Assembly (NCBI GenBank): GCA_011390515.1
Contig: JAABSJ010000034.1
Span: 1 to 36,014, forward strand
Direction of reading: 5' to 3'
Source: Oscillatoria sp.
Lineage (GTDB): Bacteria > Cyanobacteriota > Cyanobacteriia > Cyanobacteriales > Laspinemataceae
Length of the DNA stretch: 36,014 nucleotides
The position numbers and the translations under genes were made by a program. Below, in pieces: positions 32,050-36,014 of this stretch. The notes beneath the pieces were generated by a model that searched no databases, was not told the origin of the DNA, and saw nothing but the letters and a program-made list of their open reading frames with translations. Numbering within the stretch: position 1 is the stretch's first letter; every line of letters starts with the position of its first letter.

Positions 32050-34500
32050 TTAGCTTCGCAAACTCACCGCAAACTGGCTGACTAAGGCATCCCGAACCTT
32101 TTGATGGGCCGGTTCTATCTCGTCATCGGTGAGGGTGCGATCGCTGGCCCGATAGACCAGTCGAAAGGCTAAACTCCGTTGTCCTTCCGGCACATTCTGT
32201 CCCCGATAATCATCGAACAGTTGCACCGACTCCAACAAAGACCCCGCAGACTGACTCATCACCCCGGTGAGATCACTCACGGCCACCTCAACCGGCGCAT
32301 AGAAAGCCAAATCCCGGTCTGATGACGGATAGGAGGAGTAAGCGCTAAACTTGCGTCCGAAGGTATCTTGTGTGAGAACATCTAAAATGGGTTGTAACTC
32401 CATTTGGAAGATATACACTTCATCGGGCAGTTCTCGGTCTTGACGGAGTTGGGGATGGAGTTGGCCGAAGACCCCGATATTCCGGTCTTGCAACCACAAA
32501 GAAGCAGTCCGTCCCGGATGTAACAGGGTGGGATAGGCATTGGATTCAGGACGATAGGCTATTTCTAGTCCGAGGCGATCGCAGACACTTTCCAGAATCC
32601 CTTTCGCCTCATACCAGGACATCGGCTGTTCCCGACCACTGCGAACCCAGCGCCCTACGGTCGGGTCACCGCCTAAAATTCCGGCTAGGGTCTCTTGTTC
32701 CTTCAGTCCTTCGCTATCTTTCCAAAATGTGCGACCCAACTCAAACCCATTCAGAGGACCATTGCCTTGGGCTAAATTATACTCAAACGCATCAATTGCC
32801 CCAGAGAGCATTTCCGTCCGTAAGGCAGAATATTCCACAAACAGGGGATTGGCTAAAGCAATTTGATTTTCCTGTTCTGCCTTAACTAACGAGTAATGCA
32901 TCAGTTCCGTCAAACCGGCACTACGGAAAGCCGATCGCAAATCTCGCCTTGCCTGTTGTTCCGGTCCAAGCTGACCGGCAGCACTTTGAGTGGGTAAGGT
33001 TTCGCAGAACTTATCATACCCATAAAGACGGGCAATTTCTTCGATTAAATCAATTTCCCGTTCTAAGTCGCGAGCACGATAGGGCGGCACTTGCACGGAC
33101 CAGACTTGACCGGGGGTAATCGCCGTGAGAGTACATCCCAAGGCAGTGAGAATCGGTTCAATATCCGTTGCTTGTAATTCGCCGGTGCCTTCCCCTTGTG
33201 TGATGGGTCCGAGAACCTGATTGACGCGATCGCGACGCAGTTGAATCGATTGGACCGAACCCCCCACGCGCAGTTCTTCGGGACGCGCATCGGCAATTTG
33301 TTGATGGACGGGAGTACCGCCTGCGAGTTCTTGGAACAGGGCGATCGCGCGATCGCAGGCGGTTTCTAACCCTGCATAATTCACCCCCCGTTCATAGCGC
33401 GCCGAGGACTCCGTGCGTAATCCCACCGCCCGAGACGATCGCCGCACTGCCGGAGGGTCAAACAATGCCGCCTCTAAAATTAAATTCTCAGTCCCTTCAT
33501 AGACTTCAGTTTCTTCCCCACCCATCACCCCAGCAATAGCTACGGGTTTATTATTCGCCGTAATTAAGAGATTTTGGGCTTGCAGAGTGCGGGTTTGACC
33601 GTCCAGGGTTTTGAAAGTTTCCCCAGATTGGGCAAATCGGACGCCGAGGGTGAGGGAATCTCCTCCGGCGAGGGTTTGGAGGCGATCGCGATCGAAAGCG
33701 TGTAACGGCTGTCCCCATTCCAACAGAATGTAATTCGTGACATCCACCACATTATTAATCGGGCGCACCCCTGCCGCTTGGAGACGCTGCTGCAACCACA
33801 AGGGAGAAGGGGCAATTTTGACGCCGGTGATTTCCGTGCCAATATAGGCAGGACAGGCTTTGGATTCGTCAATTTTTAATGACAAACCCTTGCCACCGGG
33901 TTTAATGTCTGTACCTTGGGCGATCGGTAATCTTAACTCACCTCCAGTTAGGGCCGCCACTTCTCGGGCTACTCCCACCATACTCAAGGCATCAGCCCGA
34001 TTTGCCGTAGAGGTCAAGTCTAAAATTACATCATCCAGACCCAATAAGGGAGAAACTGCCGTCCCTAATTGAGGGTTCTCCAATTCAAACTCATGAATCC
34101 CCTCGGATTCCTTCGTTAACCCCAACTCTGCTAACGAACAAATCATCCCCTCGGAGGGGACGCCGCGCAGTTTGGCCTTTTTAATTTTTAAGTCAATTTT
34201 GGGCAGATAGGTGCCAATCGGGGCCACCGCCACATAAATATCAGCCTTGGCGTTGGGTGCACCACAGACAATATTTAAAGGAGAATCCCCGCCAATATTG
34301 ACCTGACAAACGCTTAGTTTATCGGCATTGGGATGTTGTTCGCGATCGATAATTTTTCCCAAGACGACACCGTTGGCCCAAGTGCGCCGGTCTTCGATAT
34401 CTTCTACTTCAAATCCAGCCATCGTCAGCGTATGGGCTAACTCTTCTGGAGACATCGTGATGTCTATCAGTTCCCGCAACCAGTTTAGAGAAATCCGCAT
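32050..34500 (-). CDS. pheT: Phenylalanine-tRNA ligase beta subunit
   Basis: An 816-residue beta subunit of phenylalanyl-tRNA synthetase, which with PheS charges tRNA-Phe in the cytoplasm. It starts [14 protein letters not shown], typical of the family. An EMAP-like tRNA-binding domain spans about 40-155 ([20 protein letters not shown]), the B3/B4 editing region about 210-390, the B5 domain about 410-480, a catalytic-like core to about 700, and a C-terminal FDX-ACB anticodon-binding domain from about 720 ([16 protein letters not shown]). Length matches the bacterial family. PheS is not adjacent, which is usual for cyanobacteria. Confidence 0.97.
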   Translation of the reverse strand: MRISLNWLRELIDITMSPEELAHTLTMAGFEVEDIEDRRTWANGVVLGKIIDREQHPNADKLSVCQVNIGGDSPLNIVCGAPNAKADIYVAVAPIGTYLPKIDLKIKKAKLRGVPSEGMICSLAELGLTKESEGIHEFELENPQLGTAVSPLLGLDDVILDLTSTANRADALSMVGVAREVAALTGGELRLPIAQGTDIKPGGKGLSLKIDESKACPAYIGTEITGVKIAPSPLWLQQRLQAAGVRPINNVVDVTNYILLEWGQPLHAFDRDRLQTLAGGDSLTLGVRFAQSGETFKTLDGQTRTLQAQNLLITANNKPVAIAGVMGGEETEVYEGTENLILEAALFDPPAVRRSSRAVGLRTESSARYERGVNYAGLETACDRAIALFQELAGGTPVHQQIADARPEELRVGGSVQSIQLRRDRVNQVLGPITQGEGTGELQATDIEPILTALGCTLTAITPGQVWSVQVPPYRARDLEREIDLIEEIARLYGYDKFCETLPTQSAAGQLGPEQQARRDLRSAFRSAGLTELMHYSLVKAEQENQIALANPLFVEYSALRTEMLSGAIDAFEYNLAQGNGPLNGFELGRTFWKDSEGLKEQETLAGILGGDPTVGRWVRSGREQPMSWYEAKGILESVCDRLGLEIAYRPESNAYPTLLHPGRTASLWLQDRNIGVFGQLHPQLRQDRELPDEVYIFQMELQPILDVLTQDTFGRKFSAYSSYPSSDRDLAFYAPVEVAVSDLTGVMSQSAGSLLESVQLFDDYRGQNVPEGQRSLAFRLVYRASDRTLTDDEIEPAHQKVRDALVSQFAVSLRS

Positions 34501-34592
34501 GGATATGGACGCCTAAAATAAGTCAGCCTGACTCATTTTACAAGAGCATGGGTCTGCTCAGGGGTGGAAACTGGGTTTGGGGGAGAAATCGG

Positions 34593-36014
34593 CTAAAAGA
34601 TTCCCCGTTTGCCATTGGGTTTAATCGTCAACCAGTTGGTGCGTGCCATTGACAACTGGGTGTCGCTGATTCTCGCCCCGGTGAGGTTGGCCCCGCAAAG
34701 GTTGGCCCCGCGCAGGTTGGCTTGGGTAAAGGAGGCTTCGATTAAGTCGGCCCCTCGGAGGTCCGCCCCTTCTAAATTGGCATTGACAAAATAGGCTTTC
34801 GTTAAATTGCTATCCCGCAGACAAGCTTTGATTAAAGTAGCGCGTCCGAAGTTGGCATTGGTGAGGTCGGATCCTTGGAAGTTAACGCGATTGAGCTTGG
34901 CGTCATAAAAATTAGCGCCGGATAGGGTAGAGGACCGCAAGTCTAAGCCGGTGAGATTGCAGTCGCCAAAGTCTCGTCTGCCCTTGCCATAAGCGAGGCG
35001 GACTGCCTTGGCATCTAAGATGCCATCACTGGCACTACTGGAGGCGGCTAAAGTTTGGGTGCGAAAACTGGTGGCTGCACCGGGACGAGAATTCATCCCT
35101 AAATTTAAGGCAGTGGCCCCGCGACTGGCGGCTTTGGCCTTTTGATTGGCGCGGCGCGTTCGTAGCAACTCGACTTCCCGGGCGGCAGGGGATAATCCTC
35201 GGTTATTTTTTTCTTCGAGTCGGGTTTCTTCTTCTTGCTGGGGTAAGTCTTTGCGTCGCGTCGAGAGTCCTTCGGAAAGGGTTTGACTGTGGGATTCTAC
35301 ATCCAAGGCGCGGAGGGCTTCTTCTGCGCTTTGGTAGCGATCGCGCACGGAAGCTGCCAGCATTTTTTCCAGGACTGCTGCAAAACTATCACTGACATAA
35401 ACGTAGGGACGCCAGATCAGTTCGGTTGTCATGGGGTCATAGTCGAAATGCTTGGGGGATTTGCCGGTGAGTAGATACAGGCAAGTGGCTCCCACGGCAT
35501 AGATATCGCTGGCATACACCGGGCGCAATGCCATCTGTTCTTGGGGGGCAAAACCCGGGGTCCCGATCGCAAAGGAGGTAAAGGCAGTTTCTCCGGTGGA
35601 ATTGGCGTTGAGCAATGCGGTTTGACTCACTTGGTCCTTGACTGCCCCAAAGTCAATCAGAACTAACTGATTATCTACGTCCCTGCGAATGATATTGGCG
35701 GGTTTGATATCCCGATGGATGACTTCATTATCATGCAGATATTTGACCAAGGGCAGGATTTCCCGCAGAAATTGTTTGACCGCAAATTCGGTAAAAGGTC
35801 CATTGCGCTTGGTTTCTTGTTTGAGGGTTTGACCGCCAACATATTCTTGAACTAAATAGAATTGGCGATCGCTTTCAAAGTAATCTAGGAGTCTGGGGAC
35901 TTGGGGATGATTGCCGATTTTCCCTAGGGTGTTCGCCTCGCGCTCAAATAGTTGCCTTGCCATATCCAGGACCCGAGGCGAGGTTGAGGCGGGGCGCAGT
36001 TGCTTAATTACGCA
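34593..36014 (-). CDS. Ser/Thr kinase with pentapeptide repeats (5' end outside window)
   Basis: 473 residues are visible; the frame is open to the window edge and begins inside the kinase N-lobe (CVIKQLRPAS, with the catalytic Lys of VIK). The catalytic loop HRDIKPANII, metal motif DFGAVK and an APE-like APQEQ motif show an active Hanks-type kinase. A basic, low-complexity linker follows, then about 20 pentapeptide repeats (A(D/N)LxG type, for example GANFYDAKLNRVNFQGSDL) to the C-terminus, forming a right-handed beta helix. This layout matches SpkB of Synechocystis, linked there to oxidative stress; the symbol is not assigned since the N-terminus is missing. No operon partner is seen. Confidence 0.9.
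   Translation of the reverse strand, partial: CVIKQLRPASTSPRVLDMARQLFEREANTLGKIGNHPQVPRLLDYFESDRQFYLVQEYVGGQTLKQETKRNGPFTEFAVKQFLREILPLVKYLHDNEVIHRDIKPANIIRRDVDNQLVLIDFGAVKDQVSQTALLNANSTGETAFTSFAIGTPGFAPQEQMALRPVYASDIYAVGATCLYLLTGKSPKHFDYDPMTTELIWRPYVYVSDSFAAVLEKMLAASVRDRYQSAEEALRALDVESHSQTLSEGLSTRRKDLPQQEEETRLEEKNNRGLSPAAREVELLRTRRANQKAKAASRGATALNLGMNSRPGAATSFRTQTLAASSSASDGILDAKAVRLAYGKGRRDFGDCNLTGLDLRSSTLSGANFYDAKLNRVNFQGSDLTNANFGRATLIKACLRDSNLTKAYFVNANLEGADLRGADLIEASFTQANLRGANLCGANLTGARISDTQLSMARTNWLTIKPNGKRGIF

Overview
The window looks like chromosomal DNA from a cyanobacterium, probably a filamentous one with a repeat-rich genome. Evidence: the HIP1 octamer GCGATCGC is scattered throughout; there is a small Psb34/Ssl1498-type photosystem II protein, a ThiO-ThiG fusion gene, a plant/cyanobacterial-type Ski2-like RNA helicase, a citramalate synthase, a PEP-CTERM protein, a STAND NTPase and several Ser/Thr kinases, all typical of the phylum. 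No rRNA, tRNA or CRISPR array was seen. The species cannot be named from this sequence.

Left region (1-6002), all on the minus strand: an accessory cluster of DEAD/DEAH helicase, Uma2 (PD-(D/E)XK) nuclease, a decayed copy of a GIY-YIG gene, a Fic protein, an intact GIY-YIG protein and the start of an AAA ATPase. Helicase and GIY-YIG protein share an EKGRLP-centred motif, and duplicated gene junctions show that the cluster was rearranged. It resembles a nucleic-acid-processing or defence-type module and is the best candidate here for an undescribed system; the function is inference.

Middle region (6003-25636): mostly housekeeping and signalling genes separated by repeats: a membrane TPR protein, an orphan antitoxin-like protein, the Ski2-like helicase, a second TPR protein, Psb34, a PEP-CTERM protein, ThiO-ThiG, a 2Fe-2S ferredoxin, citramalate synthase, a DUF3419/BtaA-like protein, a STAND NTPase without its usual sensor, and a small conserved-looking protein. 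Two divergent intergenic regions (14.2-14.6 kb and 18.8-19.3 kb) carry composite palindromic islands built from the same parts: 9-bp G-rich repeats, a 32-bp repeat in triplicate, perfect palindromes, and in one case a 160-bp cruciform element that has a second copy at 6.1 kb.

Right region (25753-36014), all minus strand: an FHA-zinc ribbon-Ser/Thr kinase next to a zinc ribbon-PP2C phosphatase (a likely opposing pair), an IS607-family transposon (tnpA serine recombinase with an apparent ATT start, overlapping tnpB with intact RuvC and zinc-finger residues), a YciI-like protein, pheT, and a Ser/Thr kinase with pentapeptide repeats that runs off the window. Two stretches of about 0.75 and 1.0 kb (14606-15360 and 24406-25414) hold no convincing gene and may contain leaders or structured RNA.
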